Assembly: GCF_000002875.2 (NCBI RefSeq) | Contig: NC_009403.2 | Coordinates: 227,001-291,000 of the forward strand | Reading direction: 5' to 3' | DNA length: 64,000 nt | From: Leishmania infantum JPCM5 | Taxonomy: Eukaryota > Euglenozoa > Kinetoplastea > Trypanosomatida > Trypanosomatidae | Shown: positions 22,633-33,000 of the stretch, in pieces | How positions within the stretch are numbered: position 1 is the stretch's first letter | Layout: every line of letters starts with the position of its first letter | Made by a program: the position numbers and the translations under genes | The notes under the pieces: model-generated | Seen by the model: the letters and a program-made list of their open reading frames with translations, nothing else | The model's database searches: none | Told to the model about the DNA's origin: nothing

Positions 22633-22646
22633 ATGCTGCCATCTAG
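22574..22646 (+). promoter_or_regulatory. Polypyrimidine tract whose first AG lies inside the kinase ORF
   Basis: A C13/T7-containing tract (22574-22612) has no AG downstream until 22645-22646, which is 12 nt inside the reading frame that starts at ATG 22633. If this AG takes the spliced leader, the first in-frame ATG becomes 22891 (residue 87). Otherwise an acceptor upstream of about 22570 must be used to keep ATG 22633. Confidence 0.45.
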
Positions 22647-25600
22647 TGCGCCGCCCTGGGGTCCAGGGCCACATGACCCGGCTCCATACTCCACGATCGC
22701 CGCGCACAACTGCACCGCCGAGTGCGTCGATGGTCCCACATCAGGTAGTGCTACGCACAATCGGAGCACCTCACCACGCGGACAGCCTGCCGGAGGTGAC
22801 ACGGCATCTCCAACGCCTGCTTCCGTGGAGGTGCTAGGGCGAAAGACTCAGCATCGCCGGTGTAGCACTAGCCCACCTCTGAAGCCACTCATGAAAGAGG
22901 CAGTTCTCGCTCGCGCACTCGAGAAACCGCGGTGCACGTTGGCTAGTGCAGCGATGGAGAGCACCGGCGACCCGCCACATCCCTCCAAGGACAGCGATGC
23001 TGAGACTTCGGCATGCATTCGCGCAACTTGCACAGGGTCCCGAACACGAGTGGATCATGCGCCGCCGCTGTCGTTGTCCGCTACCGTTTCCTCTGTGCAG
23101 CAGCACCTCGGCATGATACCGCAAGTGGCCAGCAGCAACTCCGCCTCTTATCAGGCGAGCGCCAGCGCGCCATCAACACCAAGCAATCGTAAGGAGGCAT
23201 CGAAGATGCAGCGACGCTCCTCTTCGGCCTTCATGAGTCGACTGCCTTCCGACACCCGCCTGCGAACGTCGCTGTTGGCCGCCTTTGGTGTGCAGCATGC
23301 CGAGACACATGGGCGCTGTGACGCACCGTCTCATGCGCCGCTTCCGGTCCGCGGCTCGTTGTCAATGACGAACTCCACGGACGTGACGCCCGTTGCATCT
23401 GACACCCACTTTCGCAGGAGCGTCAACGAAGGATGCAGCACCGTCGAGTCTCACTGCACCGCCACCGCCGCTGCGTCGTGCGTTGTCGTGCGTGCGCCTT
23501 CTGGCGCATTTCGCGCGCTGCCTCACCCTAGCATATGGCTCAACACCAGTCTCGCAGGTATCGGCGGAGTGCCGTCATTCAACTCTTCCACTCCGTCCAC
23601 CAATGCGTCTGTTCTGAAGGATCGCCACAGTAGCGGTACAGGCACGTGCGAGGTGCCGAGTGAGTCGAGCTTGCTGCCACCATTCCGCACGAGCTCGCTC
23701 GACCGCGACGGCGTCGGCGCGGAAGACTGCGGCAGCGAAGCGTCAGGCACGGCGTCCACCTCCGCCACAGTTGAGGTCCTTCACAGCGGGGACGCTAACC
23801 CCGTCACCGGAGACCGGTGTAGCCGCCTGCCAAGTGGGAGAAGCATCAACACCTCTGTCAGTGGTGAAGTCGGCGGTTTCGCACCCGATGCAAGCGGCAC
23901 CTCAACAGCCCACCATACCTGCGCGGAAAGCAACAGCAGCGCCGGCGGCGGCGCTGAACTCCAAGGGGCGGGGTGCTCGTTTGGATGGCGCATGTTCTCT
24001 TCGCTCACGTCCCAGCGCGGCGGCGGTGGCGGCGGCGCGCCTGCGCCGTCCCTGGGCATATTTCAAAGCGGCCTCTATCTTTCCATGGACGAAGGCGACG
24101 TGTCGCCCGCGCCGGCTCTAGAGGTGCCGATGACGCCGCAGAGCTTTTCAACGATGCTGCTGGCGCGGGAGAGCAGCGAGGGGGCGCAGCATCCCGTTCG
24201 CGCCGGCAGCGCCACTTCGGCGACGACGACAAACGGTGCACGATCCTCCTCTCTTGCTGTGCAGGAGGGCAATGACACGATGCTGAGGCAGTCCTCACAA
24301 CAGGTGCCGATCGTCTCGCAACTGGCGGAGGATGCCTGGAGCGGAGGCGGGGTCGCCGCAAACGGGATTGAGGACTGGTGTGTCGACGGTGGCAGTCGCG
24401 ATAGCCGTGAGGCACGTACAACGAGCACGACTCACACCTCCGGGGTTGGATCGCACCCCTGCCTGGTCCCCGGCAGCGGAAGCGGCAGGTGCGTCATAGG
24501 TGGATGCTGCGCGACCCCACTCAGTAGCTTTCAACTCCTCGGTGGCAGCAGTAAGCAGGAGATGCCTACAAGCGCCCTCGACACGGATGAGATCCCCTCC
24601 ACCCCGACGGACATCAGCGCTTTACCATACCCGCCGCCGCCGCCGCTCTCGGCGCGCCGCCGGCGCCAACGACGGGCTTGTCATCACTGCGACGGCGGCA
24701 ACGCCGTCAGCAGCAACTCCCGCGTCGATTTGGAGACGGGGGTGATTGAGACGGACACGCTGGAGCGTGCTCGGGCGGTATCGAAAGACGGCTCGAGGGC
24801 GTACGAGATTGTGAACGGGAAGTACGTCATGTACGACTACGAGCTTGGCAGAGGGTCCTACGCCACAGTGCGGCTTTGCTACAACTTGGCGGATGGCCAT
24901 TTCTACGCGGTGAAGGTTCTGGATCGTGTTCGACTGAAGCGTCGCCAGCTCGGCTCAGAGGCCGGCCTGTGCAAGATCGATCAAGAGATCGCGATGATGA
25001 AGCAGGTGCAGCACAAGAACATCATCGCGCTCCACGAGGTTATTCGTGACCCCAGCATGCGCTACGTCTACCTTGTGCTGGAGCTGGCGGAGTCCAGGGA
25101 GGTGCTGTCGATGCGGGACAACGGTGACGTGCTACCGCGCGGCGACGACGACGGTGCCGCAACGGCGTACCCTGAGGCTGCTGCGCGTGAAATGGTGAAG
25201 GGGCTACTGCAAGCACTCATGTACATCCACTACCTCGGAGTTGCGCACCGCGATATCAAGCCCTCTAACGTGCTGCGTACGGCGGACGGTACAGTGAAGC
25301 TGTGCGACTTTGGTGTCTCGGTTCTAGTCGGCGACGCGCCGATGCAACTGAGTCGCGAAGGCAGCGTGGCTTTCTTGGCACCGGAGCTGCTCCTGTCGAG
25401 CGAGGTGGAAGTGTCACGATTTTTGACGCCGGACGACTCATCTCTGGGCTCAACGCGTAACAAGAGTGCAACGCACATGCTCGCCGACTCCGCGCTGGCC
25501 ACCGCCACCAGGAACGCGCGCACGACTGTGACGTCCACCACAACGGCCACTAGTGCAACTGAACTGGCGAGCACCGGCGGGCCGGCTTCGCCCAAGGAGG

Positions 25601-27660
25601 AGGGCGCCAAGTGGACCCAGCGCCTCATGTCCTCGTTTGCAGGTGCCGCCTTACAGCCGAACGCGCGCGCGGCAGCGTCACGGGCCCCGGGGCGAGAGAT
25701 TGCGAGCCCCGGTGGCGGCGCGCCGAGTGCCATCCCTCCATGGCCGTCGTCAGCATCTCTGCCGAAGCGCGGCGGTGGCGGCGGCGCCGCCCGCAGAGCC
25801 TCCTTTCGCACCCTTTCTCTCTCGCCTTGCGGGGCTGCAGCACGCGAGTGTGCTGCGGCGATCGCGACAGCTGCTGTTAGTCCTTGTGCCGGTGGTGCCG
25901 CGGCGGTGACACCACCGACAGGCGCGTATTCGCCCTCCACCCCTGCAGCGCAGCCGTTCAGTGATCTGTCGAAATCCGCTGGCAACGCGCCGGTAGACCT
26001 GCTCAAGGCGGACGTGTTTGCGTTAGGTGTGACCGTATACACGCTGCTCCTCGGCCACCTGCCTTGGCGTGCGTCGAGTGCAGTGTCGCAGCGCGCGGCC
26101 ATACTCGCCGAGCCCGATCCTTTTTTGCGCCTCTACAAGGCAGCTTACGGCGATGCCTATGTGGGGCCGCCACAAGTGCGGGAAGCGTGTATGCCGCGTT
26201 GTGACGTGCTCGGCAGCGACGCGATCCCGGCTTCCTCGCACGCTAGCACGTCGGCGAGCGGCAAGGACGGTCGCGGTGCCAGCTATGGAACGGCAAACGC
26301 CGAGCTAAGTGACGGGCAGTGGGCGATTGCCGCCGAGAAGGACGATGTAGTGACGCCGGCGCCAGTGACTGCCCTCCCCTGCAAGTGGCGACACTTGAGC
26401 AACACGGGGACGACCCCGGACGAGTGCACATCGGAGCAGGAGAAGTGCACGCCCACGGCAGCGAAGCTGACTGCCGCGCCTCAGCCTCATCGCAATGCCC
26501 CCACTCGGAGCGACCGCAACTCGGCCCAGCCCGTCGGTGAACGCAGTACCGCCGCCGCCGCGTTGCCGCGTCCCGCAACTCAGCTCTTGGCGAAGAAAGC
26601 GACCACATCCGAATCTCGCGCCCCAAAGGACCTCGCCGAGTCGCCAAGCGATGACCACAACCCGAGGGCGCCTTTCGAAGCACCCCCGCCACCCATGCCA
26701 CCGCAGCAAGAGCGGCACCTTCATCGTTTTCAATGGAGACCTTTCATGGATGTCGTCCTCGGCTCCGCTCCCATCAAAACAGCCACCGCAGCAGGCACGG
26801 CGATCACGCAGCAAGCTCAGGTGACCGTCAGGCATCGCCGCGGCGGTGGTGGCGAACTTGTGGACGGGGACTTGCGGCAAACGAACGCCACGACAACATG
26901 CATACGATCGCGCGCTCCCGCCGTTAAGATGCTCCTCTCCAGAGCCGCGACGCAGCCGCGGTTCGGGTCTGTGGTGCAAGTTCCGCACTCGCTTGCGATC
27001 TGTGGAGACGAGCGCGCGACGTGGGAGGCGCAGGGGGCGGCGATGAGTGGCCCAGCAGTTGCGCCACCGCTTCGACCGCGCGGACCGACGACGACGCCGG
27101 ATCAGCTGTATCCGTATCGTGGCATTCTCGACGTCGACGATGATGACTGGATGAAGGCTGATGAGTCCGACGTGGTACAAGGCATGAAGGAGAGCGCGAT
27201 AAATGCGGAGCAGTGGGTGCCGGGCTCGTCTAGCGACCTCCTGCGAACTGTCCCGTCTAGCGCCGTCACAGGCACGCGCAGTAACGACAGCGAGGCTGAT
27301 AGCGCGTCTGACTGCGACAGCAGCACAACGACTGTACCCTGCAGCGCTGCTAAATCGACCGCGTCTTCGCTGCCCAGCGACGACGACGAGGACCTGGAGT
27401 CGTGCGAGAGCATCTACGAGCGGCTCTTTGAGATGGAACAGCCGTGCCGCGCGTACACGGTAGTGGAGCACATGCCTCTGCCCACAATGTCAGGCACCTC
27501 TCGCGAGATCAGTGGCGAAGCCGTCGACTTTGTGCGGTCGTGCCTCTGCCTGGATCCCGCTGAACGTCGCACGGTGTTCGAACTGTTCCGCCATCCCTGG
27601 ATTCGCGGCGGAGAGGGGGCGATGCTGGCGGAGGCTGGCACCTCCGCGGGGTCTCCATGA
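22633..27660 (+). CDS. CaMKK-like Ser/Thr protein kinase with two large catalytic-domain insertions
   Basis: A 1675-residue kinase that looks active. Residues 1-720 are Ser/Thr/Ala-rich and probably disordered. The kinase domain starts near 724: GRGSYATV (739-746), AVK with Lys761, alpha-C Glu785, HRDIKPSN (872-879), DFG (892-894), APE (916-918), DVFALG (from Asp1127), and RxTVFELFRHPWI ending near 1657. HRDIKPSN, DFGVS and the GSVAFLAPE activation segment resemble the CaMKK/LKB1-activating-kinase group upstream of AMPK/SNF1. Two insertions expand the domain: about 195 residues after APE (922-1115) and about 450 residues between alpha-G and the last helices (1170-1620), both Ala/Ser/Gly/Pro-rich. 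The start is the first ATG of the frame. Splice signals leave residue 87 (ATG 22891) as an alternative start. Confidence 0.92.
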   Translation: MLPSSAPPWGPGPHDPAPYSTIAAHNCTAECVDGPTSGSATHNRSTSPRGQPAGGDTASPTPASVEVLGRKTQHRRCSTSPPLKPLMKEAVLARALEKPRCTLASAAMESTGDPPHPSKDSDAETSACIRATCTGSRTRVDHAPPLSLSATVSSVQQHLGMIPQVASSNSASYQASASAPSTPSNRKEASKMQRRSSSAFMSRLPSDTRLRTSLLAAFGVQHAETHGRCDAPSHAPLPVRGSLSMTNSTDVTPVASDTHFRRSVNEGCSTVESHCTATAAASCVVVRAPSGAFRALPHPSIWLNTSLAGIGGVPSFNSSTPSTNASVLKDRHSSGTGTCEVPSESSLLPPFRTSSLDRDGVGAEDCGSEASGTASTSATVEVLHSGDANPVTGDRCSRLPSGRSINTSVSGEVGGFAPDASGTSTAHHTCAESNSSAGGGAELQGAGCSFGWRMFSSLTSQRGGGGGGAPAPSLGIFQSGLYLSMDEGDVSPAPALEVPMTPQSFSTMLLARESSEGAQHPVRAGSATSATTTNGARSSSLAVQEGNDTMLRQSSQQVPIVSQLAEDAWSGGGVAANGIEDWCVDGGSRDSREARTTSTTHTSGVGSHPCLVPGSGSGRCVIGGCCATPLSSFQLLGGSSKQEMPTSALDTDEIPSTPTDISALPYPPPPPLSARRRRQRRACHHCDGGNAVSSNSRVDLETGVIETDTLERARAVSKDGSRAYEIVNGKYVMYDYELGRGSYATVRLCYNLADGHFYAVKVLDRVRLKRRQLGSEAGLCKIDQEIAMMKQVQHKNIIALHEVIRDPSMRYVYLVLELAESREVLSMRDNGDVLPRGDDDGAATAYPEAAAREMVKGLLQALMYIHYLGVAHRDIKPSNVLRTADGTVKLCDFGVSVLVGDAPMQLSREGSVAFLAPELLLSSEVEVSRFLTPDDSSLGSTRNKSATHMLADSALATATRNARTTVTSTTTATSATELASTGGPASPKEEGAKWTQRLMSSFAGAALQPNARAAASRAPGREIASPGGGAPSAIPPWPSSASLPKRGGGGGAARRASFRTLSLSPCGAAARECAAAIATAAVSPCAGGAAAVTPPTGAYSPSTPAAQPFSDLSKSAGNAPVDLLKADVFALGVTVYTLLLGHLPWRASSAVSQRAAILAEPDPFLRLYKAAYGDAYVGPPQVREACMPRCDVLGSDAIPASSHASTSASGKDGRGASYGTANAELSDGQWAIAAEKDDVVTPAPVTALPCKWRHLSNTGTTPDECTSEQEKCTPTAAKLTAAPQPHRNAPTRSDRNSAQPVGERSTAAAALPRPATQLLAKKATTSESRAPKDLAESPSDDHNPRAPFEAPPPPMPPQQERHLHRFQWRPFMDVVLGSAPIKTATAAGTAITQQAQVTVRHRRGGGGELVDGDLRQTNATTTCIRSRAPAVKMLLSRAATQPRFGSVVQVPHSLAICGDERATWEAQGAAMSGPAVAPPLRPRGPTTTPDQLYPYRGILDVDDDDWMKADESDVVQGMKESAINAEQWVPGSSSDLLRTVPSSAVTGTRSNDSEADSASDCDSSTTTVPCSAAKSTASSLPSDDDEDLESCESIYERLFEMEQPCRAYTVVEHMPLPTMSGTSREISGEAVDFVRSCLCLDPAERRTVFELFRHPWIRGGEGAMLAEAGTSAGSP

Positions 27661-29570
27661 TGTTCGCCGTCTGCGGCCGAGAAAGGCGCCGATGTGAAAT
27701 TATCGTCCGGCTCTTGAATGGACGCAGTGAGCACAAATGACGAAGCATAAAGTTGCATGAAAGGCAGCAGAGGACCCCGTTACCGGCAGCCTGGGCTACC
27801 TCGGTACGCGGCGGCCGTGAGCGGGTGATGGGTCACCTTCCGCAATATTGAGAAAGTGGCGGCGCCGCTTGTGGAAGACATCGACCGTGCGCCACGTCGC
27901 GTCAGCGGCATTCATTAGGCATGGCACGGTGATCCGCAGCGTCGACTTGGAGCGGCGCACCCTTGACGACGTCCTATCTCCAACAACAACCCTTGTCGTT
28001 GCTTGCGCTGCGTCGTCGCTGCAGAGCACGGTCGCCTTCCCCGTGGTGATTACCACCCCACGCGGAACCGACGTGGTCGAGCTTTCTCCAGATTTGTCGG
28101 CGTTGTGATCCTAGCCGCTGCGTATCACAAACTACACCGCTGCCGGCTTCCTCGCCGGAGGTATCAGTGGCTCGTGGTGTGCGCGTGCACACACCATTGC
28201 AGACGACACGGACGCGCAACGCCAAAATGAAATATATATATATATATATGTATAGTTTTTTTTTTCAGCAGCGTTCAGGGTGACGCGAGCGGTTTCGGCC
28301 ACGCGCCCTTGAAACCCCCTGCACGTGCACGATGGGGGGACGATGATTTCATAGTCACCACTTCAGCGCGATCACTGTCATTTCTCAGCGTTTTAGCGTG
28401 CTCCCTAGTCCACGGCACAAGACTGGGAGCCTGTCTCCACCCAAGCTATGAACGCAAGCGCGACGACGACGCCGCGCAGAGCGGGGCAGTGGAAGTGCGC
28501 TGCCGTCGAATGAGGACCTCGCCACGCTGGAGGGCACGTCCAGCATCGCCGCTGAGTAAGGAATATTTCGATAAACGTGAGCGGCCACACTGAGCAGCTT
28601 ACACCCAAGATATCCCTCCGCAAAACCCTAGCAGCGGCAAGCGGCGCCGGCGGCTTTCCATTCTCTCCTCGCCGCTTTCTCAAGAGGCTTGCGCAGCGCG
28701 ATCGCCCCCCTCCCCCTCCCTCCAAGTTACGATGCGCGTTGTGACACTGTGTTGCGCCTCTTGTCCGCATCCGTGTATGCCCGTTTCCAGGCAGCGACTG
28801 TGGCGAAGGTGTCTTCGTCGTACACCATCCTCGCTGCCTCCTTCCTTTTTTTCTTCTCCCGCATCCGTACTGTGACGTGATAATACGCACGCCCAGGGGC
28901 ACGCCTGTGCTGAGGTGGTACTGGAAATGGATACGCTCATGACCGCAGATTGCGGCGACGCTGCGGTACGTCTCTCTCTCACGTTTCTTTTCTTCGATCT
29001 CCCCCTTTACGTGCGTCTTCTATTTCGGTGATTGTGACCCTGTATGCACTCGCTGACGTTTTGTTGCTGTTTAGTGGTGGTGTGTCCTCCGTTGGCGTGT
29101 GCCCGCGACCGTGTGTGGCACTCTCCCTCTCCGCATCTGCCTCCTGCACTGTTCCCACGCCATGCTACGTTTCTGCGTCGCACAGGCTCGCCTCGCGTCG
29201 CGTTGTGGGCCTCCGTTGTTTCTTTTTCTTCGTTAGAGGCGTATGTGTGCCCGTGTCTGTGTCTGTGTATGCGTGTCTGTGTGCGTCTTCACTGACCCAC
29301 GCCATCTCCGACCCCATAACTGCTCCATACTCTTCCTCGCTTCTGTTGCCCATGTATCCTTCCCGTCCCCTTTCTTGCTGTGCTGTGCGACCTGTTAGCA
29401 GCTTCTCTGTTCGCACACGCGTGTATACATGAATATTTATACCTGTCTGTGCTGCGTGTTCTGTTTCCATGCTTGCACCGAGATCGTGGGTGTTGGTGGT
29501 GACGAAGGAAGCGGAAGAGACTGAGGAGCACGTGTGCGTGTGTGTGCAAGGAGGGGGAGGGGGCTCTTGT

Positions 29571-29571
29571 N
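29571..29571. other. Undetermined base between a G-run and a C-run
   Basis: The only N in the window. It sits between a G-rich run (about 29551-29563) and a C-rich run (about 29577-29588), which could fold back on one another. This is a typical place for a sequencing or assembly ambiguity; the true length here may differ. Confidence 0.9.
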
Positions 29572-30030
29572 GTGCACCCCCCCCCACCCACACATACACC
29601 CACCCACCCACACACATATCCCAACGGGTGCATCGAGCCCATGAGGAGTAACGCTTTAAAGACCTCAAGCGAAGCGGAACGACTGCTCTTCCTGTATTTG
29701 ATGCTTGCGCTCTCCGGTCTGCGCTGTCTCGCACAACGCGCCCACCCCCAGCCCTCTCCCCACTCTCTCTTCTCTCAAGTGAGTTATCAGGTGCGAGGGA
29801 GAAGCGAGAAGAGCAACCACTTGACAACCACGTATAGAAGGTGTTTGCCACGTACTGCAGCCGGTCGGCTCCTCCCTTCTCGGCCACGATCGCTTTTTCC
29901 ACCTCCCTGTCGCGCTCCTTTTTCACCTCCCTTGCTTTACCCCCTTCTCCCTTCTACTGTGAAACACACGCCCACACCACATGCACGGGCACAGGATGCA
30001 TTCGACAACACAGAGCCCGCTTCGTTTGCG

Positions 30031-30031
30031 T

Positions 30032-30066
<35 letters not shown>

Positions 30067-30068
30067 CA
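30031..30068. repeat. Palindromic TA array
   Basis: A TA run starting TGATATA and ending TATATCA around one central G, giving arms of about 17 bp that are perfect inverted complements. It can form a cruciform or an RNA hairpin and is likely to be length-variable. Confidence 0.9.
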
Positions 30069-33000
30069 TACGCTCTCTGTCTTTGTTCTAGGGGTTTCAC
30101 AACTACACGTTCCTCCACCCCTAGCCCCTCCACCCCCCCCGGGATCTTTCCTTCGTCGTCGCACACCACGCCTCCCCACACCTCAACATCAGCGACTGCG
30201 ACGGTAGCGAAGTGCGAAGAACGTACAAAATCGAATTCACGATACCGTGATACGAACAAGAAAAGGGAACAACAACAACGAACGTACGAAAAGTCAGAGC
30301 CACGCACGGCGCACATCTACCACCACCTTGTCCGGCAAACGAAAAAAAAAAGAACAAGGGACGGGCGACCCTACCTCATCTCTGTCTCTTGTACGCTTGC
30401 TCCCTTCTCTGGTGCATAGCCGTCTCGTGTTCTTCGCTCACCTAATCCCTCTCTCTCTCGTTGTTGTTTTTTGCCACACGTACGGTCTTACTTATCATCG
30501 GCGCTCTGGAGCACCACGAGAAAAGTGCGCACCCACAAGGCGATCAAAAACAGGACTGGCCGTTGCCGCACCATCACGTGCCGCAGCACAAGGATCACCG
30601 CACACCGCCACCTGTCAAAACAACAACGGCCCCCACGACAAGAGAACGTCACCAAAGAAGCGGAAAGAAAAGCGTGTAAAAAAGGAAACGCTAAGCAAAC
30701 ACGGAAGTTAGGTGAGGCCATCGCGCGCTCTGGACGTTTCTGTTTTGTGTGTGTGTATGTGTGTGGCATCAGTCCGACCTACATGGAACCAACGTGAGGC
30801 AAAACGGACGTGCAAGCATCTCTTCGCCTCCCCTCCTTTCCCCCTCTTTCCGTCCTTCCTCCTTCCACAGGCCCTACACTCCTCCACACGCACACAAAAT
30901 ACTTTATAGAGGCACGTTGACGGACGCATCTCATCTCGTGCCTCCATCGACTCTCTCTCTCTGTTTCCATTCTCCGTACACTTTTTTTTTCTGCCAAACC
31001 CCCCTCCCCCTTTTCCCTCCCCTCACCCCTCGCCTCTCGCTCCGCTTCCCTCCCTGTCCCTCGCGACCCTTTACAGGTATCGGATCGATCCCGCAGCATC
31101 CACACATACCCCTCGCACACACACACGTACACATATACACGTTTTTTTTCCTTCTCTTTGCCGCACCTTTTTTTTTTAATCTCAACCTTTCAGTGAACGG
31201 ATACAAGAGAGGGAGAAGCAGAGCAAGAGACACACAGGGTTTCCATACCGAAAAAAGCGAAAGACAGACATTGCCGGTTAAGGAGCGCACTCGTGACTGT
31301 ATGAGAGCAAGTGCGTGCGTGAGTGAGTGTGTGTGTGTGTGTATATGCACCTTTGTGTATCTCAAACTTCTTTTAGATAATATATATATATATATCGATC
31401 CCGTCTTACCGTGCCGATCTCCCCATCCTATTTTTTTTCGCTCTACGCACCTTTGATCACCTGCAGCCCTGCCTCACTGTCTACGCGCGTTTCCTTTTCC
31501 CCCGTTGCCGTTGTTGTTCGTGTGCGTGTCAGGTACTGTCTACTCGAAGTAGCCGCCGTCTGTCGCTTTTTAGTTGCTTTACTTTCCTGCATTGGTGCCG
31601 TGCCCCCCCCCCTCTCTCTCTCGTTCTCTTTCCTTTTCGAGTTGGTTTGGCTGTCCTTTTCTGCTTCCGTTTTGCTTCTCTCTTCTTTGGTTCGTTTCTG
31701 TTTTCTCAGACACAGACGCATACCCTTTCTCTCTCGCTTTCCTTCCGGCCTTTGTCTCTGTCCCTCTCACGTACTCCTTGACACTCGCGGACTTTGTCAC
31801 GTTTTTCTTTGCTGCTCTCCTCTTTTTTTTCTATTTTTTTCTTTTTTTTGATTGCTCTAGTGGGTTACTTCTTCTTTTGTGTGTTCTCGCGCTCTCGTCT
31901 CGGACTCGTTCTCTTGTCGTTGTTCTCCCTACCCCTTTTCTCCCTCTTGCCACCCGTTTTTATATACCGTGGTTCTTTTTCTCTCTCTCCTCGTATCCTC
32001 CTCTTCCTCTTGTGCGTGCGCGCGTGTGCCTTCACGTCTTGTCCATCTTTCTGTTTATTGTTCGCTTTTAGTGTAGCTCGTCGCCTCTCTCTCTCCTCTT
32101 TCCTGTGCGCGTGTGCATTCTCTTTCCTTAGGGTCGCCCTCTTCTCTCGTCTCCCTAACTCTGGTTCTGACATTGCCAAGTGTCTTTCTGTTTTCTTCGC
32201 TCTGCACCACAGGCGTGCGTGTGCGTGTATCTTTTTACCCTCGGGGTACCTCTTTTCTGGTGTGACGATCGCCGTACATTTTTTTTTGCTGCTGCTGCCG
32301 CCGCTGCTGCTCTCGCCCTCTCTCTCTCACACACACACGAACACATAAAGCAAATTTGTTCTTGTTGTTTACTCAAACTTAGCGTCTTTTTTCTCGTTTT
32401 GTTGTTGCTGCATAGACTCGTGCTTGCGTTCTCTTGCTAGCTCTCCGTATTTCGTTGACTCCTCTGTCTCCCTGTGTTGTCGACGCGTCGTTTGTGAGTC
32501 TCTTGCAGCTGCCGCTGCTTCTACCGCCGCCCCCTCCCCCTCTCATCCCGCTGCGTCGCTTCCACTTGCTGCTGCTGTTGTTGTTTTCGTTTTCTCCCCT
32601 TTCTTGATCCTCCCTCACACGTTTCCCTCCTGTTTCTATCGCCCGACCTACTCGACATACGACGACGGAGTGGTCGGCCGCAGCTGTTGGACTCTATGTG
32701 TGTGTGTGTATGCTCTTTTTTGTTTCGGCACCCTCTCCTCTTAGTATCCCTCATCTTCTTTGCGCCCCATCTCTCCTGCACCCTTCTTTCGCTGTTGTAC
32801 GCATCCTTCGTTTCTTTTTCGCTTGCTCGTTTCTGTTCTCCTCGCCATTCCCAGCACCTCTTTCTTATTGTTGTTTGCAACGTTGTCGGCTTCGTCATCC
32901 ATCCATCACAGCCGCCATCACGGCCTCCTCTCCTTCGCCTTTCTGAAGTCCTTTTTCTGCTCTGTGATCGTTGCTTCCTTTTGTGACGGTTGTCTGCGAC

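Noticed and set aside
26305..27471. 388-codon minus-strand frame
   Set aside because: A shadow of the kinase CDS with Arg-rich biased composition; the kinase frame has clear conserved motifs.
27848..28108. 86-codon + strand frame just after the kinase gene
   Set aside because: Less biased than most spacer frames, but short, without motif, and within the expected kinase 3' UTR. Would need peptide or ribosome data.
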